From positions 1 to 43,768 of the IMG/VR virus record IMGVR_UViG_3300033143_002088: DNA of 43,768 nucleotides. One strand, given 5' to 3'. A model generated the notes under the pieces. The model was not told the origin of the DNA, did not search any database, and saw only the letters and a program-made list of their open reading frames with translations. This document shows positions 5,189 to 13,476 of this stretch, one piece after another. The DNA is from a virus. A program made the translations under genes and the position numbers. How positions within the stretch are numbered: the stretch's first letter is position 1; each line of letters begins with the position of its first letter.

Positions 5189-6906
5189 AAGACCTAGTGG
5201 TGGATACAGAGACTACCAATAAGAATCCCCATAAGGCTAAGATGCTTGGGTATAGTCTCTATGAAGATGGTAAATCTTATTATGTAAATGATAGTACATT
5301 CTGTCTAAGTGAACATAACAACTCTAACATCATAGCACACAACGGTAAGTATGATGCAGTTGTATTTAGCAAGAATCAAGATGTAGATATATGGGTTTCA
5401 TTTGATACAATGGTTGCCTACTACCTCCTGCACATAGATAGACCTAGGAAGTTAGAGAAGATTGTCGAGGACTTATTCGGCAGGAGGAAAGACGATCTTC
5501 TCTGCATTTATAATAAATATTCTGGAGATACTAGAGAGCTTAAGAACCTACCTGAGGATTGGTTTACTAGAGTACCCGAAGAAGTGTTGGCTATGTATGC
5601 ACAAGAGGATGCAAAGGAAACATATAACATCTACCAGTATTGTAAGAAAGAGTTTGAAAAGAAACCTATACTTAAGGCATGGTTCCATGAAGTAGAGATG
5701 CCCCTAACAAATATCTTAGTCCAGAGTGAACTTAAGGGTGCGAAGATAGACCTGGCTAGACTCAGAGAGCTTGAGTGTAAGTGGAAGAAGCAGACCTACG
5801 ACTTATCAAATAGGCTTAGGGTCATGGCAGACAACGAGGACTTAAACCTCAACAGTCCCAAGCAGTTGCAAGAAGTACTGTATAAAAAACTAAAGTTACC
5901 TAAACTAATTAAGACTAAAACAGGGTGGTCAACTAGGACGTTAGTACTTGAGAGGATCAAACATAATTCTGGGTTCGTCCGTAAACTACTAGAGCATAGG
6001 CACTTAGAACATATGCTAAGTTCTTTTGTGTTACCCTTGCAGGAACAGGCAGGGGATGACGGGAGGATACACCCAACATTTAACCAAGCCCTTACAGTTA
6101 CTAGAAGGTTTAGCTGTAAAGACCCTAACCTTCAGCAGATACCTAGACGTACCGAAGTAGGGCAGGAGATTAGGAAGTGTTTTATCCCTGCTAAGGATCA
6201 CAAGTTTGTCATCTTAGACTACAGTCAAATAGAACTAAGACTATTAGCTCACTTCTCCAAGGATGAGAACTTGCTCAAGGCTTTCTTGGACGAAGATAAA
6301 GACATTCATAGCTACACCAGTAGCTTGATGTATGACATACCTATTGGTGAGGTAACTCCAGAGCAGAGGGATGTAGGCAAGACGATAAACTTCTCAATCT
6401 TGTACGGCAAGACAGCATATGGGTTTGCTCAGGATTGGAACTGTACTCAGGATGAAGCCCAAGAAAAGATTGACCTCTGGTTTAAACAGTTTCCTAGAGT
6501 TAAGAAGTACCTTGAGGATCAGAAGATGATAGGGAGAAACAATAGAGGGTGGATCAAATCTATAGCAGGGCTTCCGTTATTTATTAAGGATGTTAACAGT
6601 AACAAGACAAGAGAATTTGAGGGGGCAGGGAGACAGATCGTAAACTATAAGATTCAATCTAGTAGTCAGGATATTATTAAGAAAGCTATAGTGGAGATTT
6701 ATAACCAACTTAATATATTTCCTATACTGATGGTGCATGACGAGCTTGTGTATGAGTTACATGATAGTCTTTTACATGACTCAAAAAAGTTAGGTGGTAT
6801 ATCTAAGTCCTTTGCTAAAGTAACTTGTGAGATAATGGAAAACGTATGGAAGCTGGAAGTACCTGTTAAGGTTGACTATAAAATATCAGATAGATGGGAG
6901 AAATAA
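5185..6906 (+). CDS. Family A DNA polymerase with 3'-5' exonuclease domain (573 aa)
   Basis: Replicative polymerase. The exonuclease domain shows VVDTETT (D7, E9), AHNGKYD (N53, D57) and YAQED (Y138, D142). The polymerase domain shows motif A DYSQIELR (D345), motif B R395-K399-F403 in RDVGKTINFSILYGKT, and motif C HDE at 518-520. The residue matching E. coli Pol I 762 is phenylalanine. There is no 5'-3' exonuclease domain, and the size is slightly below T7 gp5. I start at 5185 and not at the in-frame ATG 12 nt earlier, because the ribosome site GGGGTGG fits the second and homologous exonucleases begin right before the DxE strand. It acts with the primase-helicase at 11390. Confidence 0.95.
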   Translation: MKDLVVDTETTNKNPHKAKMLGYSLYEDGKSYYVNDSTFCLSEHNNSNIIAHNGKYDAVVFSKNQDVDIWVSFDTMVAYYLLHIDRPRKLEKIVEDLFGRRKDDLLCIYNKYSGDTRELKNLPEDWFTRVPEEVLAMYAQEDAKETYNIYQYCKKEFEKKPILKAWFHEVEMPLTNILVQSELKGAKIDLARLRELECKWKKQTYDLSNRLRVMADNEDLNLNSPKQLQEVLYKKLKLPKLIKTKTGWSTRTLVLERIKHNSGFVRKLLEHRHLEHMLSSFVLPLQEQAGDDGRIHPTFNQALTVTRRFSCKDPNLQQIPRRTEVGQEIRKCFIPAKDHKFVILDYSQIELRLLAHFSKDENLLKAFLDEDKDIHSYTSSLMYDIPIGEVTPEQRDVGKTINFSILYGKTAYGFAQDWNCTQDEAQEKIDLWFKQFPRVKKYLEDQKMIGRNNRGWIKSIAGLPLFIKDVNSNKTREFEGAGRQIVNYKIQSSSQDIIKKAIVEIYNQLNIFPILMVHDELVYELHDSLLHDSKKLGGISKSFAKVTCEIMENVWKLEVPVKVDYKISDRWEK

Positions 6907-6907
6907 A

Positions 6908-7105
6908 ATGGGACTGACACAAATATTTCGTAACTCCGCTAAATGTTTGCTGTGCGGAGATGAGATAGAGAGTACACATAGGCATGGCTTTGTTACCTGC
7001 AAGTGTGGTAACTTGTCTGTGGATGGAGGGCATTGGTATTTAAGACGATGTATAAAAGACTCTAGCAAGTATGAGGATACTAGCGTTTATAAGGAGACAA
7101 AATGA
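6908..7105 (+). CDS. Small zinc-binding protein, DUF7695-like (65 aa)
   Basis: CLLCGDEIESTHRHGF, then CKCG and VDGGHWYLRR form a compact zinc-binding unit. It resembles a small phage family I recall as DUF7695 (CxxCGDxIESxHRHDFVxCxCGxxxVDGG). The start is set at 6908, directly after the polymerase stop; an upstream in-frame ATG would overlap the polymerase. The stop overlaps the next gene. Role unknown. Confidence 0.7.
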   Translation: MGLTQIFRNSAKCLLCGDEIESTHRHGFVTCKCGNLSVDGGHWYLRRCIKDSSKYEDTSVYKETK

Positions 7106-7245
7106 ATTGGTTCCTTCTAACTGTATGCGTGTTGCAAGTAGGTGCAACCTTGCAGTACTGGGTAGAGGGAAAGTTTGCTATGGGATCTCTTATGCTACTA
7201 TATGGAATCTCAAACATGATACTGCTTTACATGGGAAAATCTTAG
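7102..7245 (+). CDS. Small two-segment membrane protein (47 aa)
   Basis: ATG overlaps the upstream stop (ATGA). Two hydrophobic stretches (about residues 3-16 and 27-44) are joined by a short polar hairpin with WVEGK, so it is likely a membrane hairpin in the host inner membrane. Its role is unknown. It is early, so a holin role is unlikely. Confidence 0.55.
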   Translation: MNWFLLTVCVLQVGATLQYWVEGKFAMGSLMLLYGISNMILLYMGKS

Positions 7246-7255
7246 AGGAGGATGT

Positions 7256-7582
7256 ATGGACATTACAATACCTAGTTGTTTAGATATCTTTGGTACAACG
7301 TATACGGTAGAGCTTAAGGCTTTAGATTGTCAAGGGGAAACTTTTTTAGATAAGAGTGTTATCTATATTAGTCCAGATTATTCTGGGAGGATTCAAAGGG
7401 TTACGTTAATCCATGAGATCATGCACTCTATCCTAGACCAGAAGGGGATGTACTTAATGGACTCCGTATCCCAAGTAGCAGACAAAGAACTCAAGGAGCA
7501 TTTGCTTATCAATGCTTTCGACTGGACTTTGTTTGAAGTATTAGAAGCTAATCCTGCGCTAAGGCGGTGGTTATGGTCGTAA
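7256..7582 (+). CDS. Putative HExxH metalloprotein (108 aa)
   Basis: The sequence has an N-terminal beta part ending in VIYISP and a helix with LIHEIMHSIL (HEIMH at 53-57), followed by a helix and the ending VLEANPALRRWLW. I recall this layout from small phage HExxH proteins that end in NP-x-L. The zinc motif argues for a metallopeptidase, but no substrate is known. Ribosome site GAGGAGGATGT is strong. It overlaps the nuclease gene by 16 bp. Confidence 0.65.
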   Translation: MDITIPSCLDIFGTTYTVELKALDCQGETFLDKSVIYISPDYSGRIQRVTLIHEIMHSILDQKGMYLMDSVSQVADKELKEHLLINAFDWTLFEVLEANPALRRWLWS

Positions 7583-8283
7583 AAGGAAAGAGAAAAACTA
7601 AATCTAGGTACATGCAGTTCCCTTTCGCGGAGGGTTGGGGTAGCGTATCTCAAATATCTGGTATCCCAGAGAAGCCATTCCTGTACGGGTGGTACTATAA
7701 AAACTGTAAGCACTCCGAGAAACCAGCGTATCAGATAGTTAAGGAGTCCCAAAATATAGGACAGCTACTAGATAGGGATGCGTGTATTTATTTTGGGGAC
7801 AAGGACGTACCCAAGGTTAGTGATGCCCTTGTTAAGAAAGAGGGTGAAGCGAGAGATTTTTATTACCAATCACTGAGAAACTTCCAGACATTTGTGGAAG
7901 CATACAACCCACAGAGTGTGCTTGCACAGGAGGTTGTCTATTCTAAGAAGCACAAGTTCATAGGTACGTTTGATAGGCTTCTTAGGGTTGATGGGAAGCT
8001 GGTACTGGTGGATTGGAAGGCAACAAACTTTGTCGGGTACAGCTATAAGTTACAGCTAGAAGCTTACTATAGAGCCTTGACAGAGATGCTAAAAGATGGT
8101 ATAATTAAAATAGAGGGGAAGGATGTGTGGCATAAAGAGGCTTTGTGGATTGTACAACTTCCTAAGAAGGAAGAGATTAGCCTTGAGAAGAACGTAATTA
8201 AGTTTGAACCAGATGAGGATAGGTTTAAGAAGGGATTCCTTGGATTACTAGACTACTACTATCAACACAAAAAGGAGAAATAA
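7567..8283 (+). CDS. PD-(D/E)XK nuclease, RecB/Cas4-type (238 aa)
   Basis: The core QEVVY (E122), FIGTFDR (D136), LVDWKA (D149, K151) and QLEAYY (Q163) is the RecB-like PD-(D/E)XK nuclease signature with the RecB motif Q-x3-Y. In phages with a T7-like replication set this gene usually stands in for the gp6 exonuclease in recombination and host DNA breakdown; that role is inferred from context. The first six residues are uncertain because several ATG/GTG codons are in frame. The stop is directly followed by the OB-fold gene, so the two are probably co-translated. Confidence 0.8.
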   Translation: MVMVVKGKRKTKSRYMQFPFAEGWGSVSQISGIPEKPFLYGWYYKNCKHSEKPAYQIVKESQNIGQLLDRDACIYFGDKDVPKVSDALVKKEGEARDFYYQSLRNFQTFVEAYNPQSVLAQEVVYSKKHKFIGTFDRLLRVDGKLVLVDWKATNFVGYSYKLQLEAYYRALTEMLKDGIIKIEGKDVWHKEALWIVQLPKKEEISLEKNVIKFEPDEDRFKKGFLGLLDYYYQHKKEK

Positions 8284-8808
8284 ATGACACAAACCATAGT
8301 AAGGATTAGAGGGATTATCAGTAACAAGATTCAGACAAAGACAGGTAACAAGTTTTCTTTTAAGAATCTTGACACTGGGAAAGATGAATGTGCAATTACG
8401 TTTGGTAAGTTTGAACTTGATTGGCTTGGCGAAGAGGTTAAGTTTGATGGGGTGTATAACGAGAAGTTTAAGAACTACGCTGTTAAGGGTGAGGTTGAGC
8501 TATGTGGTGGAGCTACCAGTAGTGATGCTGATGCCCCTACAGTGACAAATGATACTGCTAAGGATACGGAACCAAAGCGTAGAGGTAGACCTAAGAAGGT
8601 TGAAGCTGTTGCTAGTAGTTTATCTTCAGATGTAGAGAGTATTGTGTTGGAGAACTTGGTGGCTGCAAAAAGTATTGTCTTTACTCTTAAGCTCGAAGAT
8701 GTTTCAGTGACAGACCTAGTTGCCCTTGCTGACATGGTTGGGCGTACCAAGGTTAGCCTTAAGATTGAGGCAGGGAAAGATAGACGCATGAAGGAGTTTA
8801 GAAAGTAA
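8284..8808 (+). CDS. Putative OB-fold nucleic-acid binding protein (174 aa)
   Basis: Residues 1-75 show alternating strands (VRIRGIISNKIQ, FSFKNL, CAITFG, EVKFDGVY, YAVKGEVEL) typical of an OB fold. A linker rich in D, T and A follows, then an AT-hook-like RRGRPKK and a C-terminal helical segment. It starts at the nuclease stop. A role as single-strand binding protein for the polymerase-helicase set is plausible, and I see no other SSB candidate in the window. An acidic C-terminal tip typical of SSBs is absent; the tail is basic. Confidence 0.5.
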   Translation: MTQTIVRIRGIISNKIQTKTGNKFSFKNLDTGKDECAITFGKFELDWLGEEVKFDGVYNEKFKNYAVKGEVELCGGATSSDADAPTVTNDTAKDTEPKRRGRPKKVEAVASSLSSDVESIVLENLVAAKSIVFTLKLEDVSVTDLVALADMVGRTKVSLKIEAGKDRRMKEFRK

Positions 8809-8960
8809 TGAAAAACATGAGTAGAGAGGAGAGGAAACGTAGCGAATATAAGATGGCGGTGATGCGTACTGTATGGAACACCGTCAACGGTATAGTTGCT
8901 GTCGTTGCCCTCCTCTTTACTCTTTTAATTTACCATAAAGTTTATTTTAACGGAGGTTAA
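8808..8960 (+). CDS. Small single-pass membrane protein (50 aa)
   Basis: ATG overlaps the upstream stop (TAATG). A basic N-terminus (about 20 residues) precedes one hydrophobic helix (residues ~27-42) and a short tail, giving an N-in, C-out topology by charge. Role unknown. Confidence 0.55.
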   Translation: MKNMSREERKRSEYKMAVMRTVWNTVNGIVAVVALLFTLLIYHKVYFNGG

Positions 8961-8963
8961 GGT

Positions 8964-9389
8964 ATGCCAATGATGAGAGCATGTTGTGAAACCTGGAAAG
9001 ATTTGTCTATTGAACTTGCTGAGGCTAAGGCTAGTGAAATAGTAGAGCTTGTAACAGAGAAGCAATTACCTAAATCTATATTTTCTAGTGTTATTAAAGT
9101 ATTAGAGGGTATGTTTGCATACTGTCCTGTGTGTGGGAGTGGGTTGACTGAAGAAACTAAGAGGGGTGTATGTCCTCCACAAAGAGATGATACTCCTACA
9201 CCTACTCCTACCACACCTTTACCAGCTAGGAAAGAGTACGTCTGCCCTAAATGCAAGGGACGTAAGGGTGAGACTATATGTACCGAGTGCTTGAGTACTG
9301 GAGTTATTAAACCTAAGAGGCAAGTTAACCCTGAGTTACTAGCTAAGATTGCACACCTACAAAGTAAGAATGAGGAGAAACAAAGATGA
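8964..9389 (+). CDS. Zinc-finger protein with DnaJ-like cysteine cluster (141 aa)
   Basis: The N-terminal half is helical. CPVCGSG follows at about residue 54, then a proline/threonine linker (TPTPTPTTP). Then CPKCKGRKGETICTECLSTG, which follows the CxxCxGxG pattern of the DnaJ central domain. Its role could be nucleic-acid or protein binding. Strong ribosome site GGAGG at 8952-8956. The 4-bp overlap with the next gene suggests coupling. Confidence 0.65.
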   Translation: MPMMRACCETWKDLSIELAEAKASEIVELVTEKQLPKSIFSSVIKVLEGMFAYCPVCGSGLTEETKRGVCPPQRDDTPTPTPTTPLPARKEYVCPKCKGRKGETICTECLSTGVIKPKRQVNPELLAKIAHLQSKNEEKQR

Positions 9390-9940
9390 CCTATAAAGAG
9401 AAGGATTCAACTCAAGATAAACCAAATCCAATTGAAGAAATTCATCAACTTGTAGGTGAGGCTTCAAGATGTTGGGATAAAGAAGGTGTTTTTGAAACAG
9501 ACCATGCTCTAAAAATAGCTACACGCTTATGTGACATGCTTAAGCAAGCCGAGAGGGATGGGAGAGAGGATAGAAAAAAAGGAAACTTTCATGCTGTTGC
9601 CAAGGAAGCCGTTAGTGATTATGGAGGGAATGATGCAGAAACTCACCAAAGATGCTACAAAGCATGTATTTACGTTTTAAGCAGGACATTTATTTCAGAG
9701 AAAGAAGCCTACGCCAAAGGTCTAAAGGACGGCAGAGAGCAAGGCTTCAAGCACCCTATGAGCAAGGAAGCAAGGGAGATGGAGAAAGAATCCTATAACG
9801 AGGGTCTAAAAGCAGGGATGGAGAACACTTTAAGAACTTTTGAGAAACGATTGCCTTTTAGCATGAACAGAACATGTGATTGCTCAGCAGACGCTGTTTA
9901 TATTATTAAAGCCATCAGACAGGCAAAGGGGGAGGCGTGA
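9386..9940 (+). CDS. Hypothetical helical protein (184 aa)
   Basis: Not recognised. It is charged and helical, with repeated G-x-E/K-D-GR and GL-x-AG segments (AERDGREDRKKG, AKGLKDGREQG, YNEGLKAGME). A similar pattern occurs in the protein at 14634-15059 (AEHRGREEIKG), so the two may be distant relatives. It overlaps the zinc protein by 4 bp. Confidence 0.65.
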   Translation: MTYKEKDSTQDKPNPIEEIHQLVGEASRCWDKEGVFETDHALKIATRLCDMLKQAERDGREDRKKGNFHAVAKEAVSDYGGNDAETHQRCYKACIYVLSRTFISEKEAYAKGLKDGREQGFKHPMSKEAREMEKESYNEGLKAGMENTLRTFEKRLPFSMNRTCDCSADAVYIIKAIRQAKGEA

Positions 9941-9996
9941 TTCTTTGGATACTTTTATTGATTCTATTGATCGTTATGGCTTGGAAGATAATTTGA
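9937..9996 (+). CDS. Possible 19-aa membrane peptide (GTG start)
   Basis: GTG overlaps the upstream stop, and the 19-codon frame is almost entirely hydrophobic (ILWILLLILLIVMAW). It fills the gap before the next gene. The GGGGGAGG site is very close to the start. Phages do encode such tiny membrane peptides, but this may be chance. Confidence 0.3.
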   Translation: MILWILLLILLIVMAWKII

Positions 9997-10021
9997 CCAC
10001 CCAACAGAGAGGAGGGAAGTG

Positions 10022-10273
10022 ATGATTGCTAATTTAAGTGATGCTATGGTTGTGATTAGAGAATTAGAAGCTAGGGAAAAAAGGCTCGAAGAAACTCTCT
10101 CAGCCTGTGACAAGAGAATCGAGGAGCTTGAAGCGGAAGTGGAGAAACTTACAACTGAGTGTAGGTTCAGAAGAGGCGTTGAGCTAAATTTTGAAAAGTT
10201 AGTTGAAAATCTCCAAGCCAAGATTACCCAGTTGGAGAAGGTCGTGGAAGCAAAAGAGAGTGATGAAACTTAA
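10022..10273 (+). CDS. Coiled-coil protein (83 aa)
   Basis: Long heptad pattern from residue ~10 to the end (LEAREKRLEETLSACDKRIE and further), so an elongated dimer is likely. GAGAGGAGGG gives a strong ribosome site; ATG at 10022 has better spacing than the GTG just before it. It overlaps the next gene by 11 bp. Function unknown. Confidence 0.65.
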   Translation: MIANLSDAMVVIRELEAREKRLEETLSACDKRIEELEAEVEKLTTECRFRRGVELNFEKLVENLQAKITQLEKVVEAKESDET

Positions 10274-10418
10274 TCTTGAGAATATTACTGTTTGTCAATG
10301 TGGTGTGTTAGTGTATAGACCTACACTCACACTAGATCAGTATGATTCAAACAAAAGGAGACAGTGTTACACTTGTCCTGCCTGTAAAGAACAAATAGAC
10401 TTTGACGAGAAGGAGTAA
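10263..10418 (+). CDS. Small zinc-ribbon protein (51 aa)
   Basis: Two cysteine pairs (CQC near residue 11 and CPAC near 40, with a further C between) form a rubredoxin/zinc-ribbon-like unit of 51 residues. The start is set at the ATG at 10263; the longer frame has no ribosome site and runs into the coiled-coil gene. Function unknown. Confidence 0.6.
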   Translation: MKLNLENITVCQCGVLVYRPTLTLDQYDSNKRRQCYTCPACKEQIDFDEKE

Positions 10419-10423
10419 CTACT

Positions 10424-10756
10424 ATGTATCTATGGATAGAGGAGAGAGTAGAGGTATTGCGTGTCATAGATGGAGACACGATTGATGTACGTCTAGACCT
10501 TGGGTTTGAAATTAAGAAGAAGGTTAGGCTTAGACTTACTAAAGTAGATTGCCCAGAAAGAAAGGATAAGGTTGGGTGGCAGAAAGCAAAAGACTTTGTT
10601 ACCAACGCTTTGTCCTCTGGGAAGGTTAAGATAGTTACATATAAAGCTGGTGGGTTTGGTCGTTACCTTGCTGATATATGGGTAGGTAAGATTCACCTTA
10701 ACAAAGAACTTCTAGAGAAAGGATACGCTAAACTATATGTCAAGAGATCCAAATAG
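10424..10756 (+). CDS. Staphylococcal nuclease (thermonuclease) family protein (110 aa)
   Basis: VLRVIDGDTIDVRLDLGF followed by VRLRLTKVDCPE and FGRYLADIW matches the SNase fold: a calcium-site aspartate in IDGDT (D16, D18), an arginine in RLRL, the glutamate of DCPE (E45), and an arginine in GRY (R80). Such enzymes cut DNA and RNA. At 110 residues it is a minimal SNase without a signal peptide, so it acts in the cytoplasm, perhaps in host nucleic acid breakdown. Its 3' end overlaps the next start. Confidence 0.85.
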   Translation: MYLWIEERVEVLRVIDGDTIDVRLDLGFEIKKKVRLRLTKVDCPERKDKVGWQKAKDFVTNALSSGKVKIVTYKAGGFGRYLADIWVGKIHLNKELLEKGYAKLYVKRSK

Positions 10757-10949
10757 AATCAATGAGATACTATATATGCTGTCCGATTTGTGGCATGAGA
10801 ACCCAGACCTTAGGCTAGGGCAGTTACTAGTTAACCTAGTTAAACCACACAACCCTTGTCCTGAAGTATTCTTTATAGAGGACGATGAGTTGATTGAGAA
10901 GGTAGGTAAGGTGGCAGACGAAGGGTGGGAGGCTTACTATGACAACTAG
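10737..10949 (+). CDS. Small phage protein of the RDPxRI type (70 aa)
   Basis: The pattern SRDPNRINEIL, LSDLWHENPDLRLGQLLVNL, FFIEDDELIEKV is a widespread small phage/bacterial family (short helical bundle with PDLRLxQLL). I do not recall a proven function. The start overlaps the nuclease gene by 20 bp. The stop overlaps the next gene. Confidence 0.65.
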   Translation: MSRDPNRINEILYMLSDLWHENPDLRLGQLLVNLVKPHNPCPEVFFIEDDELIEKVGKVADEGWEAYYDN

Positions 10950-11079
10950 TAAGAAGGAACTCAAGGAAACAATACTCAGGTTAACTGCTCAGTTACAAAG
11001 AAAGAACAAAGAGATTGCTCTCTTAGAGAATGAAAGAAGAGAGTGCAAGATATCTAAGAAAGAGAGGTACAGAGCATGA
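10939..11079 (+). CDS. Small coiled-coil peptide (46 aa)
   Basis: ATG at 10939 overlaps the upstream gene by 11 bp, and the stop overlaps the next start (ATGA). The product is a basic helix (ETILRLTAQLQRKNKEIALL) with one cysteine. Its tight fit between neighbours supports it. Confidence 0.5.
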   Translation: MTTSKKELKETILRLTAQLQRKNKEIALLENERRECKISKKERYRA

Positions 11080-11264
11080 CTAAAGTTATTTTAGAAGTTG
11101 ATGGTGTTAGGTGTGAGGTTAGCGGTGGTGATGAGGCGTGTTTACCAGATGTACTACAGCTAGTAGAACAAGCCATTAAAGGAGTAGGTTTTTATCCTCC
11201 AGAAAACTCTAGTCTAGATTTTGTTCCTACCGAGCCTCTATATGACGGAACAGAAGCCTGTTAA
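11076..11264 (+). CDS. Small hypothetical protein (62 aa)
   Basis: Starts at the ATGA overlap with the upstream gene. MTKVILEVDGVRCEVSG is a beta hairpin start, followed by a helix (VLQLVEQAIKGVG) and an unstructured tail. This small domain recurs in phages but has no known function. Confidence 0.6.
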   Translation: MTKVILEVDGVRCEVSGGDEACLPDVLQLVEQAIKGVGFYPPENSSLDFVPTEPLYDGTEAC

Positions 11265-11406
11265 TAATGGGGCAGGGAAGGGAGATAACCCAAGACATTT
11301 AAAATCTAAAGAGAAGTTTGATGAAGGATGGGAACGTATATTCGGCGCTAAGAAATGTACCTTAAACCATAAGTGTACAAAGGAGTGTAATGATAAGCAT
11401 AACTGA
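11242..11406 (+). CDS. Small phage protein with GAGKGDNPR motif (54 aa)
   Basis: The sequence NNGAGKGDNPRHLKSKEKFDEGWERIFG is a familiar short phage motif (G-KGD-PR... KFDxxWxRIF) of unknown function. A C-terminal C-x3-HKCTKEC cluster could bind zinc. The ATG at 11242 is preferred to the frame start 21 nt earlier. It overlaps the primase-helicase start by 17 bp. Confidence 0.65.
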   Translation: MTEQKPVNNGAGKGDNPRHLKSKEKFDEGWERIFGAKKCTLNHKCTKECNDKHN

Positions 11407-13063
11407 ATTCATAAAACAACATGACTTGGGGAAGTATAAGATTAGTGGGGATCAGATTGAGATTGGCTGTCCGTTTAAGGATTGCCCTAATCATGGTAAA
11501 CCACAGTTTTATATTTCACTTAAGACAGGGGCATGGTTCTGCCACAGATGTAATAAGAAAGGCATGAACCTAAAGAGACTTGAGTTTGCCCTTGGGTTTG
11601 TCACCTTGCAGGATCCTATTAAGTCATCACATATCTATGTACCAGAGAAAGACCTTAAGAAGTATGAGGCTGATCTCATAGCTAACGAGGATGCCTCCTC
11701 TTATTTGTCCCATACTAGGTCGTTAAGTAAGGGAGTGGTCAGACAGTTTAGACTTGGATACAAAGAGCTTGACGGACAACCCGTTATTATTATACCTTAC
11801 TTTGATGTGCATGGCGTTTGTGTAGGGATGAAGTACGACTTCTTTAAAAGACCAGCAGGGTCTGAGAAGTATAGGAAAGAAAAGGGAACCAAGACCCAAG
11901 CTTATAACTTGCAGTACGTTGATCTTAATCAGCCACTGGTCGTAACTGAGGGTGAGTATGATGCTATGTCTGCCTTTCAGTATGGCTATGAGAATGTGAT
12001 TAGTATGCCTAACGGTAGCGGTGGAGTTAACGGGTGGATTGAAGATATTAAAGATGGAACTAAATATTTGCTTGCCGTAGATAACGATGGAGCAGGAGAA
12101 GAGGGAAGCAAGAAACTAGGTGAGGTGCTAGGGCTTAGTAAATGTTTTAGGGTTTACCCTAGATGTAAGGACATGAACTCTGCCTTGCAGTTAGGGCTAG
12201 ATAAGAAAGAGATAGACAAGTGGTTCAAAGATTGTGAGCCGATGTTCCACGCACCAGTGACAGACATTACAAATTACACAGACAAAGCTATAGCACACAT
12301 CGAGGATCCAAAGCTAAACAAAGGTATCTCTACTGGGTGGGATGTATTTGATTCCTATCTTGGTGGGATTAGACCTAAAGAAGTTACCGTAGTCAGTGGT
12401 AAATCGGGCAACGGCAAGACTACGTTCTCTATGGCACTAATAGGGAACCTGATTAAGCAAGGAAAGAAGTGCTTAGTTATTAGCCCAGAAATGAAAGAGG
12501 AGAGGCTACTTATTGAGCTAGCAAACAACCACTTCAATAGACAGGCTACCAAGGAAGAGCTAATTTATTTTGTAGAGAATAACAAGGGGTTAGTACAGCT
12601 TGCTAATGTGTATGGATCGTGGACAGATGAGAAACAGCATACACTTATGAGCTTACTGTTTAATTTGATAGAGTACTCATGTAAACATTTTGGGACTGAG
12701 TTTGTTTTCATTGACCATCTTAGATTGTTCACCTCAGTTAAAGAGGATAAGGAACGTAGCGACATTGATGAGTTTATGAAGAAGTGTGTAAGGATTTCTA
12801 TGCTAAATAACTGTCACCTGTGGTTAGTGGTACAGCCTAGGAAGCTAGCTATCGGGCAGAGGAAGGTGACTAGAGGGGATCTTAAGGGGTCAGGAAACAT
12901 TGAGCAAGATGCCCACAATATAGTACTTATACACAGGGAAGAGAATAGTGAGCTAGTAGAGTTTGATGTTACTAAGAACAGGGAACTAGGAACCGAGGGC
13001 ATGTTCCATTTAAGGTTTAACAAGGAAAGTTTGTCTAACTACTTAGAGGTTAAGGATGAATAG
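11390..13063 (+). CDS. Bifunctional primase-helicase, T7 gp4-like (557 aa)
   Basis: Primes and unwinds at the fork. An N-terminal zinc-binding domain shows C27, C32, H35, C51 and C54. The TOPRIM part shows VVTEGEYDAM (E187) and LLAVDNDGAG (D231, D233). The C-terminal RecA/DnaB-type helicase shows Walker A GKSGNGKTT (337-345), Walker B FVFIDHLRLF, and later LKGSGNIEQDAHNIV, matching DnaB motifs. Length and order fit T7 gp4. It is the partner of the polymerase at 5185. The start overlaps the previous gene. The stop leaves about 26 nt to the next gene. Confidence 0.93.
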   Translation: MISITEFIKQHDLGKYKISGDQIEIGCPFKDCPNHGKPQFYISLKTGAWFCHRCNKKGMNLKRLEFALGFVTLQDPIKSSHIYVPEKDLKKYEADLIANEDASSYLSHTRSLSKGVVRQFRLGYKELDGQPVIIIPYFDVHGVCVGMKYDFFKRPAGSEKYRKEKGTKTQAYNLQYVDLNQPLVVTEGEYDAMSAFQYGYENVISMPNGSGGVNGWIEDIKDGTKYLLAVDNDGAGEEGSKKLGEVLGLSKCFRVYPRCKDMNSALQLGLDKKEIDKWFKDCEPMFHAPVTDITNYTDKAIAHIEDPKLNKGISTGWDVFDSYLGGIRPKEVTVVSGKSGNGKTTFSMALIGNLIKQGKKCLVISPEMKEERLLIELANNHFNRQATKEELIYFVENNKGLVQLANVYGSWTDEKQHTLMSLLFNLIEYSCKHFGTEFVFIDHLRLFTSVKEDKERSDIDEFMKKCVRISMLNNCHLWLVVQPRKLAIGQRKVTRGDLKGSGNIEQDAHNIVLIHREENSELVEFDVTKNRELGTEGMFHLRFNKESLSNYLEVKDE

Positions 13064-13089
13064 TTTACTACATAACGGAGGTAAAGATA

Positions 13090-13476
13090 ATGCACAGTTG
13101 GGGAGATGAGGACTTCCATTGCTGGAAGGAACTAGAAGAATCTGCTGAGTATATTGCAAAGTTTTGTCTTAAGTGGGGTAGAATACCTGTCCGAGATTGG
13201 AAAGAAAAGTGGGGTACAGTTAGGGTTTATTGTGGTTTTGGGTGGCTCCAACTTGCCCAAGTCTTTTCTCCGAGGACAATGTATTATGGACATTGGAAGT
13301 GGTATACAAGATGGTTGTGGCTAATCTATATACCAAGGTGGGTTAACAGATTAGTTACTCCGTACCAACATTTCATCTACCGTTTAGCATACAAGAGGGC
13401 TATTAAGAAGTGGCCTACGATAAAAGAAGAAATTTTATACGGTGCAGATTGGGACAAATACTTAGGAGGTTTATGA
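13090..13476 (+). CDS. Hypothetical aromatic-rich protein (128 aa)
   Basis: Unusually tryptophan-rich, with DWKEKWGTVRVYCGFGW and WKWYTRWLWLIYIPRWV. The DWKEK-GTVRVY pattern recurs in phage proteins of unknown function. No clear membrane helix: the aromatic stretch is interrupted by arginines. It ends with a 4-bp overlap into the exonuclease gene region. Confidence 0.65.
   Translation: MHSWGDEDFHCWKELEESAEYIAKFCLKWGRIPVRDWKEKWGTVRVYCGFGWLQLAQVFSPRTMYYGHWKWYTRWLWLIYIPRWVNRLVTPYQHFIYRLAYKRAIKKWPTIKEEILYGADWDKYLGGL

Noticed and set aside
6872-7105. Longer start for the small zinc protein
   Set aside because: It would run into the polymerase gene without a ribosome site; ATG 6908 fits the family start.
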